Positions 21,094-30,289 are shown, counted from the stretch's first letter. The stretch: 64,000 bases of DNA from Amycolatopsis alba DSM 44262 (GCF_000384215.1 NZ_KB913032.1:5786588-5850587), one strand, 5' to 3'. Notes: a model not told the origin generated them from the sequence alone. Made by a program: numbers and translations.

Positions 21094-22029
21094 GTGTCAC
21101 GGGCTGGCGGTGCCGGAGTCGCCCAGGTGGTCGCCGCGTACCTCGACCATCTGGTGGTCGAACGCGGAACCGCGCGGAACACCCTCGACAGCTATTCCCG
21201 TGACCTGCGGCGGTACACCGCGTATCTCGGCGGCGCCGACGTCGAGCGCTTCACCGATGTCACCCCGGCGCACGTCACCTCGTTCGGCGCCGCGTTGCGT
21301 GAGGGCGACGACGACCATCAGCCGCTGGCCGCGTCCTCGGCGGCCCGTGCGCTGGTCGCGGTGCGCGGGCTGCACAAGTTCGCGCACGCCGACGGCATCA
21401 CCGAGAACGACCCGGCCCGCGAGGTCCGCCCGCCCGCGGCGGCCAAGCGGCTGCCCAAGGCGCTGCCGGTGGACGACGTGCTGAGACTGCTGGAAACCCC
21501 GCCGCCCGAGGGCGAACGGCCGCTGCGGGACCGGGCGCTGCTCGAACTGCTCTACTCCACCGGCGCTCGGATCTCCGAGGCCGTCGGGCTCGACGTCGAC
21601 GACATCGACGACGCCGAACGGACCGTGCTGCTCGACGGCAAGGGTGGCAAGCAGCGCATCGTGCCGATCGGCCGTCCCGCGCTCGAAGCGGTGCACGCGT
21701 ACCTCGTCCGCGCGCGGCCGGCGCTCGCCGCGGGCGGACGGGGGACACCGGCGATGTTCCTGAACGCCCGCGGCTCCAGGCTTTCCCGGCAGAGCGCGTG
21801 GCAGGTTCTCAAGGACACCGCGGAATCCGCGGGCATCACGGCAGGCGTCTCCCCGCATACGTTGCGCCACTCCTTCGCCACGCATCTGCTCGAAGGCGGC
21901 GCCGACGTCCGTGTCGTGCAGGAACTGCTCGGCCACGCTTCGGTGACCACCACCCAGGTGTACACGCTGGTCACGGTCACCACGCTCCGCGAGGTCTACG
22001 CGACAGCACATCCCCGCGCGCTCGGCTAA
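21094..22029 (+). CDS. xerD: Site-specific tyrosine recombinase XerD
   Basis: A 311-aa recombinase with a SAM-like core-binding domain (about 1-100) and the catalytic domain. The residues are in place: Arg in STGARISE, Lys in DGKGGKQR, His-x-x-Arg in HTLRHSF, His in [10 protein letters not shown] and the nucleophile Tyr in TQVYT. It resolves chromosome dimers at dif during division. Its position after the NUDIX gene and before parA/scpAB matches Rv1701, and the length is that of chromosomal XerD, not of a phage integrase. Confidence 0.94.
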   Translation: MSRAGGAGVAQVVAAYLDHLVVERGTARNTLDSYSRDLRRYTAYLGGADVERFTDVTPAHVTSFGAALREGDDDHQPLAASSAARALVAVRGLHKFAHADGITENDPAREVRPPAAAKRLPKALPVDDVLRLLETPPPEGERPLRDRALLELLYSTGARISEAVGLDVDDIDDAERTVLLDGKGGKQRIVPIGRPALEAVHAYLVRARPALAAGGRGTPAMFLNARGSRLSRQSAWQVLKDTAESAGITAGVSPHTLRHSFATHLLEGGADVRVVQELLGHASVTTTQVYTLVTVTTLREVYATAHPRALG

Positions 22030-22121
22030 TCGACCCTGTCGGTCCCGGCGAGCCTCTTTGTCACGACTCGCGAATCGCGCATAGGCTGCCGACGACCCTG
22101 CCGAGGAGGAGATTTCGCGCC

Positions 22122-23138
22122 ATGTCGACACCGAACGAGCCGGCGAAGCCGTCCGCGTCCGCTGGTTCGGCCGCGGCGAGCCTCCACCAGGTGACCATCG
22201 CAACCCCCGCCGAACACGACGGCGACGAACCGTCGGAGGACACGATCTCTTCCCGTGGCCGCAAGGCCAAACGCGCCAAAGAAACGAAGCAGCAGGAACG
22301 CGAAAGGGAAGGCATCGGCCCGACCGGCCGCCCGCTGCGCGAGATCCCCGAACCGCGGCCGCTGGAGCGGCACGGTCCCGCACTGGTGATGGCCATGTGC
22401 AACCAGAAGGGCGGGGTCGGCAAGACCACCTCGACCATCAACCTCGGCGCGGCGCTGGCCGAATGCGGCCGCCGGGTGCTGCTGGTCGACTTCGATCCCC
22501 AGGGCGCGCTTTCGGTCGGCCTCGGCATTCAGCCGCACGAACTGGACCAGACGGTCTACAACGTCATCATGGAGCGCTCGGTCAGCATCACCGACGTCAT
22601 CCGGAAGACCAGGGTGGACGGCGTCGACCTGCTGCCGAGCAACATCGACCTGTCCGCGGCCGAGGTCCAGTTGGTCGCAGAGGTAGGGCGCGAACACACT
22701 TTGTTACGGGTGCTTCGTCCGGTCATGAACGACTACGACTATGTTCTTGTCGACTGCCAGCCCTCGCTAGGCCTGCTGACGGTGAACGCACTGACCGCCG
22801 CGGACGGTGTGATCATCCCGCTGGAGTGCGAGTTCTTCAGTCTGCGAGGCGTAGCGCTCCTGATCGACACCATCGAGAAGGTGCAGGAACGCCTCAACCC
22901 CAAACTGGACATCACCGGGATTCTCGCCACCATGTACGACCCGAGAACCCTGCACTCGAAGGAGGTCATGGCGAGAGTGGTGGAGGCATTCGGCGACACC
23001 GTGTTCGACACGGTGATCAACCGCACCGTGCGGTTCCCCGAGACGACGGTCGCGGGCGAGCCGATCACGACGTGGGCTCCCAAATCGGCCGGCGCGGCGG
23101 CCTATCGCGCGCTGGCACGCGAGGTGATCGCTCGGTGA
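22122..23138 (+). CDS. ParA/Soj family ATPase
   Basis: A 338-aa protein with a ~85-residue charged, likely disordered N-terminus and a ParA/MinD fold. The deviant Walker A is KGGVGKTT, followed by VDFDPQGALS and VDCQPSLG. ATG 22122 follows GAGGAGGA. It corresponds to Rv1708, the second chromosomal ParA of actinobacteria, distinct from the oriC-linked parA. It overlaps the next gene by GTGA and forms an operon with scpA and scpB, which points to a role beside the condensin system in chromosome organisation. Confidence 0.93.
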   Translation: MSTPNEPAKPSASAGSAAASLHQVTIATPAEHDGDEPSEDTISSRGRKAKRAKETKQQEREREGIGPTGRPLREIPEPRPLERHGPALVMAMCNQKGGVGKTTSTINLGAALAECGRRVLLVDFDPQGALSVGLGIQPHELDQTVYNVIMERSVSITDVIRKTRVDGVDLLPSNIDLSAAEVQLVAEVGREHTLLRVLRPVMNDYDYVLVDCQPSLGLLTVNALTAADGVIIPLECEFFSLRGVALLIDTIEKVQERLNPKLDITGILATMYDPRTLHSKEVMARVVEAFGDTVFDTVINRTVRFPETTVAGEPITTWAPKSAGAAAYRALAREVIAR

Positions 23139-23554
23139 GCAGGCGAGCTTCCCTGCCCGGAGCGTCCGAACTTTTCAGGATCACCTCCAGCCCGGCCCTC
23201 GATCTCCCGCCCGCGCCCGCGCAGCCGGCCCCCTCGACGGGGAGCGGCAACGGGAACGGTTCCGGGGACGAGACAGCGCACAAAGACCAGCTGACCCGTG
23301 CCGCGCGCAGCGGTTCGGGGAGGACCAAGCACGACGCGAAGATCACCGTCTACGTCTCCGGCGACGAACTGCTGGCGATGGAGCAGGCCAGGCTGAACCT
23401 CCGGGCGAAGCACGGGCTCGTGCTCGACCGCGGCAGGCTGGTCCGCGAGGCGGTGGCCGTGCTGCTGGCCGACTTCGACGCGGCGGGCGAGGAGTCGGTA
23501 CTCGTCCAGCGATTGCGGGCGGGCAGCGAGGACGGGAAAGAGACCGAGAGCTGA
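23135..23554 (+). CDS. Small ribbon-helix-helix-like protein linked to ParA
   Basis: A 139-aa protein between parA and scpA, overlapping both (GTGA and TGATG). The N-terminal ~65 residues are disordered (S, G, P, N). The C-terminal half reads DAKITVYVSGDELLAMEQAR and LVREAVAVLLADFD: a beta strand and two helices, as in ribbon-helix-helix DNA-binding proteins. In plasmid systems small RHH proteins act as the centromere-binding partner of ParA. That role here is my inference; the fold call is by eye. The longer ORF from 22397 is out-of-frame parA sequence. Confidence 0.8.
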   Translation: MSRRASLPGASELFRITSSPALDLPPAPAQPAPSTGSGNGNGSGDETAHKDQLTRAARSGSGRTKHDAKITVYVSGDELLAMEQARLNLRAKHGLVLDRGRLVREAVAVLLADFDAAGEESVLVQRLRAGSEDGKETES

Positions 23555-24489
23555 TGGACGACCCGGCCGCGGCTGCTCCCAGCGGCCCGGAGCCGGTCGA
23601 GCGGACAGAAGCAGACGAGACCCCCGCCGTGCACGAGACCGTGCACGGCGGGATGGTCCCCGAAGGACTGGCCAGTGAAGAGCTGAGCACGTCCAAGTTC
23701 AAGGTGAACCTGGCGAACTTCCAGGGCCCCTTCGACCTGCTGCTCCAGCTGATCTCGCAGCACCAGCTCGACGTCACCGAAGTCGCGCTGCACCGGGTCA
23801 CGGACGATTTCATCGCCTACACCCGCGCGCTCGGCACGGACTGGAACCTCGACGAGACGACCGAGTTCCTGGTCATCGCGGCGACCCTGCTCGACCTCAA
23901 GGCGGCACGGCTGCTGCCCGCCGCCGAGGTGGAGAGCGAAGACGACCTCGCCCTGCTCGAAGCACGGGACCTGCTGTTCGCGCGCGTACTGCAGTACCGG
24001 GCGTACAAGCAGGTCGCGGCGCTGTTCGGCGAGCTGGAGGCAGGCGCGCTGCGGCGCTACCCGCGTTCGGTCGCGCTCGAAGACCGGTTCATGGGGTTGC
24101 TGCCCGAGGTGATGCTCGGCGTCGACGTGGGGAAGTTCTCCGAGATCGCGGTCGCGGTCTTCAAGCCGAAGCCGCCGCCGACGGTGTCGATCGCGCACAT
24201 CCACATGGGCCGGGTCTCGGTGCGCGAACACGCCGCGCTGCTGCGGCTCAAGCTCGCGGAACGGGGCGAAGCGACCTTCAGCGAGCTCGTCGAGGACTGC
24301 GAGCACACCGTCGAGATCGTGGCGCGGTTCCTCGCGCTGCTGGAGCTGTACCGGGAGTCTTCGGTCCAGTTCGAGCAGCTGGAGGCGCTCGCCGAACTGC
24401 ATGTGCGCTGGACCGGCGGGTCCGTGGCGGAGGCGTCGGTGGCGGCCGAACACGACCGCGCCGCCGTCGAGGACGAGGAGTACGGGTGA
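23554..24489 (+). CDS. scpA: Segregation and condensation protein ScpA (kleisin)
   Basis: A 311-aa kleisin with an N-terminal extension of ~45 acidic residues, then the family start FKVNLANFQGPFDLLLQLI and the DDFIAY and FLVIAATLLDLKAARLL helices. The C-terminal winged helix binds the SMC head. It bridges SMC dimers with ScpB. Start and end overlap the neighbouring genes, so parA-RHH-scpA-scpB form one operon. It matches Rv1709. Confidence 0.95.
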   Translation: MDDPAAAAPSGPEPVERTEADETPAVHETVHGGMVPEGLASEELSTSKFKVNLANFQGPFDLLLQLISQHQLDVTEVALHRVTDDFIAYTRALGTDWNLDETTEFLVIAATLLDLKAARLLPAAEVESEDDLALLEARDLLFARVLQYRAYKQVAALFGELEAGALRRYPRSVALEDRFMGLLPEVMLGVDVGKFSEIAVAVFKPKPPPTVSIAHIHMGRVSVREHAALLRLKLAERGEATFSELVEDCEHTVEIVARFLALLELYRESSVQFEQLEALAELHVRWTGGSVAEASVAAEHDRAAVEDEEYG

Positions 24490-25163
24490 GCCCCGAAGAG
24501 ACCGAGAAGACCGAAGAGACCCCGGTGGAGCCCGAAGAGACTTCGGAGCCCGACGCGCCTGTCGCCGAGCCGCCCGCTGACGAAGGGCTTGTGGCGGCCG
24601 GTGACGGCGACTACCCCGACGTCACCTCCGACGAGGTGCTCGAAGCGGCACTCGAGGCGTTGCTGCTGGTCGTCGACTCGCCGATCAACGAGGAATCGCT
24701 CGCCGAGACCGTCGGTCAGCCCGAGTCGCGGGTGACCGTGGCGCTGCGCACGATGTCGCAGAAGTTCACGGACCGGTCCAGCGGAATCGACCTGCGCCGA
24801 GTCGGCGAAGGGTGGCGGTTCTACACTAGGGACGTCTATGCCCCGTTCGTGGAGAAGCTTCTGCTCGACGGCCAGCGTTCCAAGCTGACGCGAGCCGCAC
24901 TGGAGAGCCTCGCCGTGATCGCCTATCGGCAGCCGGTGACCAGGGCCAGGGTCGCCGCCGTCCGAGGGGTGAACGTGGACGGGGTGATCAGGACGCTGCT
25001 GGCACGCGGCCTGATCGAGGAGATGGGGACCGACCCCGAAACCACTGGCACGCTGTACGTGACGACCGAGCTGTTCCTGGAGCGACTGGGCCTCTCGTCC
25101 TTGGCCGACCTTCCGCCCATCGCTCCGTTGCTACCCGAAGTGGACACCATCGATGACATCTGA
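24486..25163 (+). CDS. scpB: Segregation and condensation protein ScpB
   Basis: A 225-aa ScpB. The first ~45 residues are acidic and low-complexity (EETEKTEETPVEPEETSEPD). Two winged-helix domains follow, with LEALLLVVDSPINEESLAE and ALESLAVIAYRQPVTRARVA. It binds the middle of ScpA in the SMC condensin. GTG 24486 overlaps the scpA stop, and the end overlaps the pseudouridine synthase gene by 11 bp. Confidence 0.95.
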   Translation: MSPEETEKTEETPVEPEETSEPDAPVAEPPADEGLVAAGDGDYPDVTSDEVLEAALEALLLVVDSPINEESLAETVGQPESRVTVALRTMSQKFTDRSSGIDLRRVGEGWRFYTRDVYAPFVEKLLLDGQRSKLTRAALESLAVIAYRQPVTRARVAAVRGVNVDGVIRTLLARGLIEEMGTDPETTGTLYVTTELFLERLGLSSLADLPPIAPLLPEVDTIDDI

Positions 25164-25905
25164 CCCGCATCCCGACGGCATTCGGCTGCAGAAGGTCCTT
25201 TCGCAGGCAGGCGTCGCCTCGCGGCGCGCGGCCGAGGACCTGATCGTGCGTGGTCGCGTGAGCGTGGACGGCAAGGTGGTCACCGAACTCGGCCGCCGGG
25301 TCGATCCGGACAACTCCGTGATCCACGTCGACGGCACCCGCGTCCAGGTCCGCGAGGACCTCGTCTACCTCGTGCTGAACAAGCCCAAGGGCGTGCACAG
25401 CACGATGAGTGACGACCGCGGCCGCCCGTGCGTCGGCGACTACCTGCGCGGCCGGTGGGAGGAGACTCCCGGAATCGTGCACGTCGGCAGGCTCGACGAG
25501 AACACCGAAGGTCTCCTGCTGATGACCAACGACGGCGACCTCGGCCACCGGCTGATGCACCCCTCGTTCCAGGTGCTGAAGACCTACTTCGCCGAGGTCG
25601 AGGGCATCGTTCCGCGGGGCCTCGGCAAGGAACTGCGCGCCGGGTTCGAGCTGCCGGACGGCATCATCAAGGTCGACCAGTTCCGGGTCAAGGACATGCT
25701 GGCCGGGCGGACCCAGATCGAACTGGTCATCCACGAGGGCCGCAAGCACATCGTGCGGCGGCTGATGGCGGCCACCGGGCATCCGGTGCGCAAACTGGTC
25801 CGGACCGCGCTCGCCGACGTCCAGCTCGGCAACCAGCGGTCGGGCTCGGTCCGGCGGCTGAACCGGGGAGAGGTCGGCTCGCTCTACCGCGCCGTCGATC
25901 TCTAA
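25153..25905 (+). CDS. rluB: 23S rRNA pseudouridine synthase, RsuA/RluB family
   Basis: A 250-aa enzyme. An N-terminal S4 domain (IRLQKVLSQAGVASRRAAED) is followed by the RsuA/RluB catalytic domain with the nucleophile Asp in VGRLDENTEGLLLMTNDG and the later HEGRKHIVRRLM motif. Family members isomerise a uridine in helix 80-89 of 23S rRNA (U2605 for RluB). ATG 25153 lies inside the scpB end; the same linkage occurs in Rv1710-Rv1711. The exact uridine is family inference. Confidence 0.92.
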   Translation: MTSDPHPDGIRLQKVLSQAGVASRRAAEDLIVRGRVSVDGKVVTELGRRVDPDNSVIHVDGTRVQVREDLVYLVLNKPKGVHSTMSDDRGRPCVGDYLRGRWEETPGIVHVGRLDENTEGLLLMTNDGDLGHRLMHPSFQVLKTYFAEVEGIVPRGLGKELRAGFELPDGIIKVDQFRVKDMLAGRTQIELVIHEGRKHIVRRLMAATGHPVRKLVRTALADVQLGNQRSGSVRRLNRGEVGSLYRAVDL

Positions 25906-25986
25906 GACTTTCCGCTCTACTGCACCGGTGTTCATCGCGTTTAGCTCTTCTTGACGGGCTTTCAGCCGACGGGGAAGGGCTCAACC

Positions 25987-27867
25987 GTGAAAACAGTCGT
26001 GCTGGCAGGGATTTTGGCGGTCGCCGCGGCCGTGGTCGCGGCGCCGCAGTCCGCGGCGAAACCGCGGGGCAGCGAACCGGTCTACGACTTCGCCCAGGCC
26101 GTCCGCGAGACGGCCTGGGTCGACATCGGCCTCGACGGGGATGGCGACGGCCGCTCCGACCGGGTCGCCGCCGACATCATCCGCCCGAAGGAACCGGCGG
26201 CGCAGGGCACGAAGGTCCCGGTCATCATGGACGCGAGCCCGTACTACTCGTGCTGCGGGCGGGGCAACGAGAGCGAGCTCAAGACCTACGACCCGTCGGG
26301 CAGGCCGGTCGGGTTCCCGCTCTACTACGACAACTTCTTCGTGCCCCGCGGCTACGCCGTGGTACTGGTGGATCTGGCCGGTACCAACAAGTCCCGCGGT
26401 TGCACCGACATCGGCGGGCCCTCGGACATCAACTCGGCGCGCAAGGTCGTCGACTGGCTCAACGGCCGGGCGAACGGCTACACGACCGCGACCGGTTCGG
26501 CCAGGACGAACGCGTCCTGGTCGACGGGCGCGGTCGGCATGATCGGGAAGTCCTACGACGGCACGGTGGCCAACGGTGTCGCCGCGACCGGCGTCGACGG
26601 GCTCAAGACCATCGTGCCGATCGGCGCCATCAGCTCCTGGTACGACTACTACCGCTCCGACGGCGCGAGCCTGCGCCAGGGCAGCCCGGCGGGGCTGGCA
26701 CAGACCGTGTCCCAGCGCAACGGCGGGCAGAACTGCGGCGCGGCGAACCAGAAGCTCACCGCGGGCGCGACCTCGAACGGCGACTACAACGCGTTCTGGC
26801 TCGACAGGGACTACGTACAGAGCGCCTCGAAGGTGAAGGCCAGTGTGCTCGCTTCGCACGGCCTGGGTGACCTGAACGTCAAGACGATCAACTTCGGGCA
26901 GTGGTGGGAAGCGCTCAACGTCGAGCGCAAGGTGTGGCTGACGCAGGCCGGCCACGTCGATCCGTTCGACTACCGGCGGTCCGCTTGGGTCGACACCCTG
27001 CACAAGTGGTTCGACCACTACCTGCTCGGCGTCGACAACGGCATCGAGAAGACCCCCGGCGCGAGCGTGGAACGCGAGCCCGACGTCTGGGTGGACCAGG
27101 CCGCGTGGCCCGCGGGGAACGCCGTCACCCTGCGTCCCGCGTCCGGCAGCACTCCGGGTGTCGGCACGCTCGGGACGACCGCGGGAACGGGGACGGCGTC
27201 GTTCACGGACTCCTCGGGTCAGACGTCGAACAGCTGGGCCGCGAGGCCAACGGAGACCGCGAGCGGACGCGTGCTGTTCAGCACCGGCGCGCTCGCGAAG
27301 GACCTCCAGGTGTCCGGGACGGCGAAGGTGACCGTGACCGCGACGCCGTCGACCTCCACGGCGCGGCTTTCGGCGATCCTGGTGGACTACGGCCCGGCGA
27401 CCATCCGGAACTACACCGGGCCCAAGGAAGGCATCAAGAACGAGCTGACGCAGTCGTGCTGGGGTTCGAGCGCGACGGGCAACGACGCCTGCTACCTGAA
27501 CACGAGCACTGACGCGGTCTCGGTGGGACTGAACGTCATCAGCCGCGGCTGGGCGGATCTGGCCAACTACCGTTCGCTGAGCCAGGAGTCGCCGCTGACG
27601 CCGGGGCAGCCGTACACCATGACGTTCCGGCTGGCGAGTACGGATCACGTTGTCCCGCAAGGACATCAGCTCGCGCTGATCATCGGCGGGACGGACGGCT
27701 CGTTCATCTCGGGGCCGTCGCAGTACCCGAAGATCACGGTGGACCTCGGCAAGACCTCGCTGGCGCTGCCGGTCGTGGGCTCGGGTCCGTCGGCCGTTCC
27801 GGCGGCGCTTCCGGTGGCTCCGGCGCAGATCGCTCCGGCGACCGTCTCAGGCCTGGAACGCGGCTAA
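25987..27867 (+). CDS. Secreted Xaa-Pro dipeptidyl-peptidase-like S15/CocE hydrolase
   Basis: A 626-aa exported serine hydrolase. GTG 25987, after GGGGAAGGG, gives a clean signal peptide (MKTVVLAGILAVAAAVVAAP..SAA). The alpha/beta-hydrolase domain has the S15 nucleophile motif GKSYDG (Ser189), Asp295 in GLGDLNVK and His323 in QAGHVDP. A C-terminal beta-sandwich typical of PepX/CocE enzymes follows, with SASTDHV-like and GHQLALII strands. It should release Xaa-Pro dipeptides or cleave an ester outside the cell. It stands alone, ahead of a terminator palindrome. Confidence 0.9.
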   Translation: MKTVVLAGILAVAAAVVAAPQSAAKPRGSEPVYDFAQAVRETAWVDIGLDGDGDGRSDRVAADIIRPKEPAAQGTKVPVIMDASPYYSCCGRGNESELKTYDPSGRPVGFPLYYDNFFVPRGYAVVLVDLAGTNKSRGCTDIGGPSDINSARKVVDWLNGRANGYTTATGSARTNASWSTGAVGMIGKSYDGTVANGVAATGVDGLKTIVPIGAISSWYDYYRSDGASLRQGSPAGLAQTVSQRNGGQNCGAANQKLTAGATSNGDYNAFWLDRDYVQSASKVKASVLASHGLGDLNVKTINFGQWWEALNVERKVWLTQAGHVDPFDYRRSAWVDTLHKWFDHYLLGVDNGIEKTPGASVEREPDVWVDQAAWPAGNAVTLRPASGSTPGVGTLGTTAGTGTASFTDSSGQTSNSWAARPTETASGRVLFSTGALAKDLQVSGTAKVTVTATPSTSTARLSAILVDYGPATIRNYTGPKEGIKNELTQSCWGSSATGNDACYLNTSTDAVSVGLNVISRGWADLANYRSLSQESPLTPGQPYTMTFRLASTDHVVPQGHQLALIIGGTDGSFISGPSQYPKITVDLGKTSLALPVVGSGPSAVPAALPVAPAQIAPATVSGLERG

Positions 27868-27888
27868 GTCGTTCGCAGGTCCAGTCCG

Positions 27889-27933
27889 TGAAGGCCCCCT
27901 TCCTGTACCTAGGCGCAAGGAAGGGGGCCTTCA
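27889..27933 (+). terminator. Perfect 15-bp palindrome after the S15 peptidase gene
   Basis: TGAAGGCCCCCTTCC (27889-27903) and GGAAGGGGGCCTTCA (27919-27933) pair perfectly around a 15-nt loop. GTCCG precedes the left arm, the same opening as at 49312. No T tract follows, as usual for high-GC actinobacterial terminators. Confidence 0.78.
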
Positions 27934-27968
27934 TGTACTTCAGGTGAGTGGGGGGCGCCGGGACGGGA

Positions 27969-28116
27969 GACGTGACTCGCGTGCTTGGAGGCGGAACTCA
28001 CGTGCTTGAAGGCGGAACTCGCGTGATCAGACGGCGATCTCGGGTGTGCGGTGTCTGATCACGCGAGTTCCGTCTCCAATCACGCGAGATCCGCCTCTGA
28101 TCACGCGAGATCCGCT
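27969..28116. repeat. Seven 21-bp repeat units, four direct then three inverted
   Basis: Units start at 27969, 27990, 28011 and 28032 in one orientation. After a single base (28053) three units start at 28054, 28075 and 28096 in the opposite orientation. The spacing is exactly 21 bp throughout. The orientation-corrected consensus contains GGCGGA(A/T)CTCGCGTG followed by ATCAGA; the fourth unit is the most diverged. There are no spacers, so it is not a CRISPR array. The two halves can pair into a long hairpin. Confidence 0.9.
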
Positions 28117-28177
28117 CGACACGCCACCTTTGACTTTCGGCCCAGTAGAACCCGAATCGCCACTCGGGACCGAAGGG

Positions 28178-29374
28178 TCAGCCGGTTTGGGAGGCGGGGC
28201 TCTTCGAGCCGAAAGGCAGGCGCTGCAAGGCGCGGGCCACCGGTTCCACGATCCGCGCGGCCGTCGGGCCGAGGATCGCCATCAGGAGCACGTACGCCGT
28301 CGCGAGCGCCGCGAGTTCGCCGGTCACCGCGCCCGCCGCCACCGCCAGCCCGGCGATGACGATCGAGAACTCGCCCCGTGCCACCAGCGCGGCCCCGGCT
28401 CTCGCCCGGCCCATGTTCCCGATGCCTTGTCTCCGCGCGGCCCACCAGCCGGTGCCGACCTTCGTGAGGGTGGTCGCCACCGCCAGCACGACCGCCCAGC
28501 CGAGTACGGGCGGGATCGAGGCGGGGTTGGTGTTGAGCCCGAACACGACGAAGAACACGGCCGCGAAGAGGTCTCGCAGCGGTTCGAGCATGTGTGTCGC
28601 GTTCTCGGCCGTCGAACCCGAGATCGCGATGCCGAGCAGGAACGCGCCGACCGCGGCCGAAACCTGCATCGCCGAGGCGACGCCGGCGACCAGCAGGGCC
28701 GCGCCGAGGACCTTGAGGAGGAAGACCTCGCGGTCCGGGCTGTCCACCGCCGCGGAGACGTACCGGCCGAACTTCAGCGCGATCACCAGGACGACCGTGA
28801 TCACCATCAGCGAGATCCCGACGGCCTTCAGGCCGCCGAGGAAGCTCACGCCGCCGAGCACCGCGGTGAGGATCGGCAGGTACAGCGCCATCACCAGGTC
28901 CTCGAACACCAGGATCGACAGCACCACCGGCGTTTCCCGGTTACCGAGCCGCCCGAGGTCGCCGAGTACCTTCGCGATGATCCCGGACGACGAGATGTAC
29001 GTGACACCCGCCATGACGATCGCGCCGATCGGGCCCCAGCCGAGGATGAGCGCGACGATCGCGCCCGGCGCGGCGTTGAGCACGATGTCCACGACGCCCG
29101 CCATCCACGAGCGTTTCAGCCCGGTGAACAGTTCGGCCGCCGAGTACTCCAGGCCCAGCAGGAGCAGCAGCAGGACGACACCGATCTCGCTGGCGAGGTG
29201 GGTGAAGTCACCGATGTCGCCGAGCGGGATGAGCCCGCCCTGCCCGAAGCACAGGCCACCGATCAGGTACAGCGGGATCGGGGACATCCCGATCTTCCCG
29301 GCGAGGCGTCCCAACGCGCCCAGCCCGAAGAAGACCGCCCCGAGTTCGATCAAGGACAGTGCGGTGTGATCCAT
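28178..29374 (-). CDS. CPA2-type K+(Na+)/H+ antiporter membrane subunit
   Basis: A 398-aa protein with about 12 membrane helices of the monovalent cation:proton antiporter-2 (KefB/KhtU-like) type. LIELGAVFFGLGALGRLAGKIG at its start and VGAFLLGIAISGS and GVTYISSSGIIAKVLGDLGR inside it are family-like. It lacks a fused cytosolic TrkA domain; the separate gene immediately upstream supplies one, six bp away. Together they would exchange K+ or Na+ for protons at the membrane. Confidence 0.9.
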   Translation of the reverse strand: MDHTALSLIELGAVFFGLGALGRLAGKIGMSPIPLYLIGGLCFGQGGLIPLGDIGDFTHLASEIGVVLLLLLLGLEYSAAELFTGLKRSWMAGVVDIVLNAAPGAIVALILGWGPIGAIVMAGVTYISSSGIIAKVLGDLGRLGNRETPVVLSILVFEDLVMALYLPILTAVLGGVSFLGGLKAVGISLMVITVVLVIALKFGRYVSAAVDSPDREVFLLKVLGAALLVAGVASAMQVSAAVGAFLLGIAISGSTAENATHMLEPLRDLFAAVFFVVFGLNTNPASIPPVLGWAVVLAVATTLTKVGTGWWAARRQGIGNMGRARAGAALVARGEFSIVIAGLAVAAGAVTGELAALATAYVLLMAILGPTAARIVEPVARALQRLPFGSKSPASQTG

Positions 29375-29380
29375 CCGCGA

Positions 29381-29863
29381 TCAGCCGTACTTCAAGATCT
29401 TGACGGCGGCTTCGAGACCTTCGGACGTGCCGACCGCGACGAGCACGTCGCCCGCGGTGAGGTTGAAGTCCGGGTTGGGGGAGGGGTGCACCTGGCCTGC
29501 CCGCATCACCGCGACGACCGAGACGCTCGTCCGCGTCCGCATGGCCGTGTCGCCCAGCGTCCGCCCGTCGAACGGTGACGACGACTTGATCGGGAGCTGC
29601 TTGGTGTTGATGCCAGGCAGGTCCCGGTGCTCTTCGGTGAGCTGGGCGACCAGCTGGGGCGCGCCGAGCAGATTCGCCAGCGCGCCCGCCTCGTCGGTGG
29701 TGAGCGGAAGCGAGGCCAGACAGGCGTCGGGATCGTCCGTTTTGGACACGATCAGCTCGACGTGTCCGTCACGATGGGTCACCACACCCACACGGCGGCC
29801 GTGGCGGGTGGCGAAGTCCTTGCGGACGCCTATTCCGGGGAGCGGGGTCACTTCGACGTTCAC
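29381..29863 (-). CDS. KhtT-like regulatory subunit of the antiporter (TrkA-C domain)
   Basis: A 160-aa soluble protein. The C-terminal ~80 residues form a TrkA-C (RCK-C) domain with LPIKSSSPFDGRTLGD, NPDFNLTAGDVLVAVGTSEG. The N-terminal part resembles the small domain found in KhtT. Such proteins gate the antiporter in response to a nucleotide or ion. GTG 29863 is followed by NVEVTPLPGIGVR. It lies six bp ahead of the membrane subunit in one operon. Confidence 0.88.
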   Translation of the reverse strand: MNVEVTPLPGIGVRKDFATRHGRRVGVVTHRDGHVELIVSKTDDPDACLASLPLTTDEAGALANLLGAPQLVAQLTEEHRDLPGINTKQLPIKSSSPFDGRTLGDTAMRTRTSVSVVAVMRAGQVHPSPNPDFNLTAGDVLVAVGTSEGLEAAVKILKYG

Positions 29864-29878
29864 GTGAACAACGATAAC

Positions 29879-30271
29879 TCACTGTCCGTTTTGCGCCGGG
29901 CGGATCAGGAACAACGCCGAGATCAGCACCATCACCGCGGCCGTCGCGCCGTGGATGCCGAACGCGGCGGCGGGGGAACCGTTGTGGGTCAACACGATCA
30001 GCATGTCGCCGACCGGGATGAACGCCAGCGCCAGCAGCCCCCAGCCCACCGCGCGGACATTCCTGAACAGGAGCAGCGCGAGCAGCACGAGCGCCGTGCC
30101 GATGTCCCGGACGCCCTTGACCGCGAGGATCGGATCGCCTTCGGGTGGCATGACAGGCAGGCCGAAGCCGCCGGTCTGGGTCGCGGGGAAGAACACGTAA
30201 CCGGTGCCGAAGTAGAGGACGAAGAGCACGAGGGCGATGGACAGGCCGTAAGCGATCTTGATTCTGGTCAT
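29879..30271 (-). CDS. DUF4267-like four-helix membrane protein
   Basis: A 130-aa protein with four hydrophobic helices (IALVLFVLYFGTGYVFF, IGTALVLLALLLF, VGWGLLALAFIPVGDML, ATAAVMVLISALFLI) and the conserved GVRDIGTAL segment of the DUF4267 group. Function is unknown. Its ATG at 30271 has two CTAGC-N3-GCTAG palindromes just upstream, so a TetR-type repressor encoded elsewhere probably controls it. It lies 15 bp upstream of the antiporter regulatory gene on the same strand and could be co-transcribed with it. Confidence 0.78.
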   Translation of the reverse strand: MTRIKIAYGLSIALVLFVLYFGTGYVFFPATQTGGFGLPVMPPEGDPILAVKGVRDIGTALVLLALLLFRNVRAVGWGLLALAFIPVGDMLIVLTHNGSPAAAFGIHGATAAVMVLISALFLIRPAQNGQ

Positions 30272-30289
30272 GGTCTCCGACTCCGGAAG

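Larger units (their letters stand above)
27868..28177. other. Gene-free region with terminator palindrome and 21-bp repeats
   Basis: This 310-bp gap between convergent genes holds no gene. It contains the palindrome at 27889-27933 and the seven-unit repeat array at 27969-28116. The remaining ~60 bp before the antiporter end show nothing recognisable. Confidence 0.85.

Noticed and set aside
21094..22029. Phage or integrative-element integrase
   Set aside because: Length, motifs and position between the NUDIX and parA/scpAB genes are those of chromosomal XerD. No att site, excisionase or cargo genes are beside it.
27969..28116. CRISPR array
   Set aside because: The 21-bp units are contiguous with no spacers, half of them are inverted, and no cas genes are nearby.
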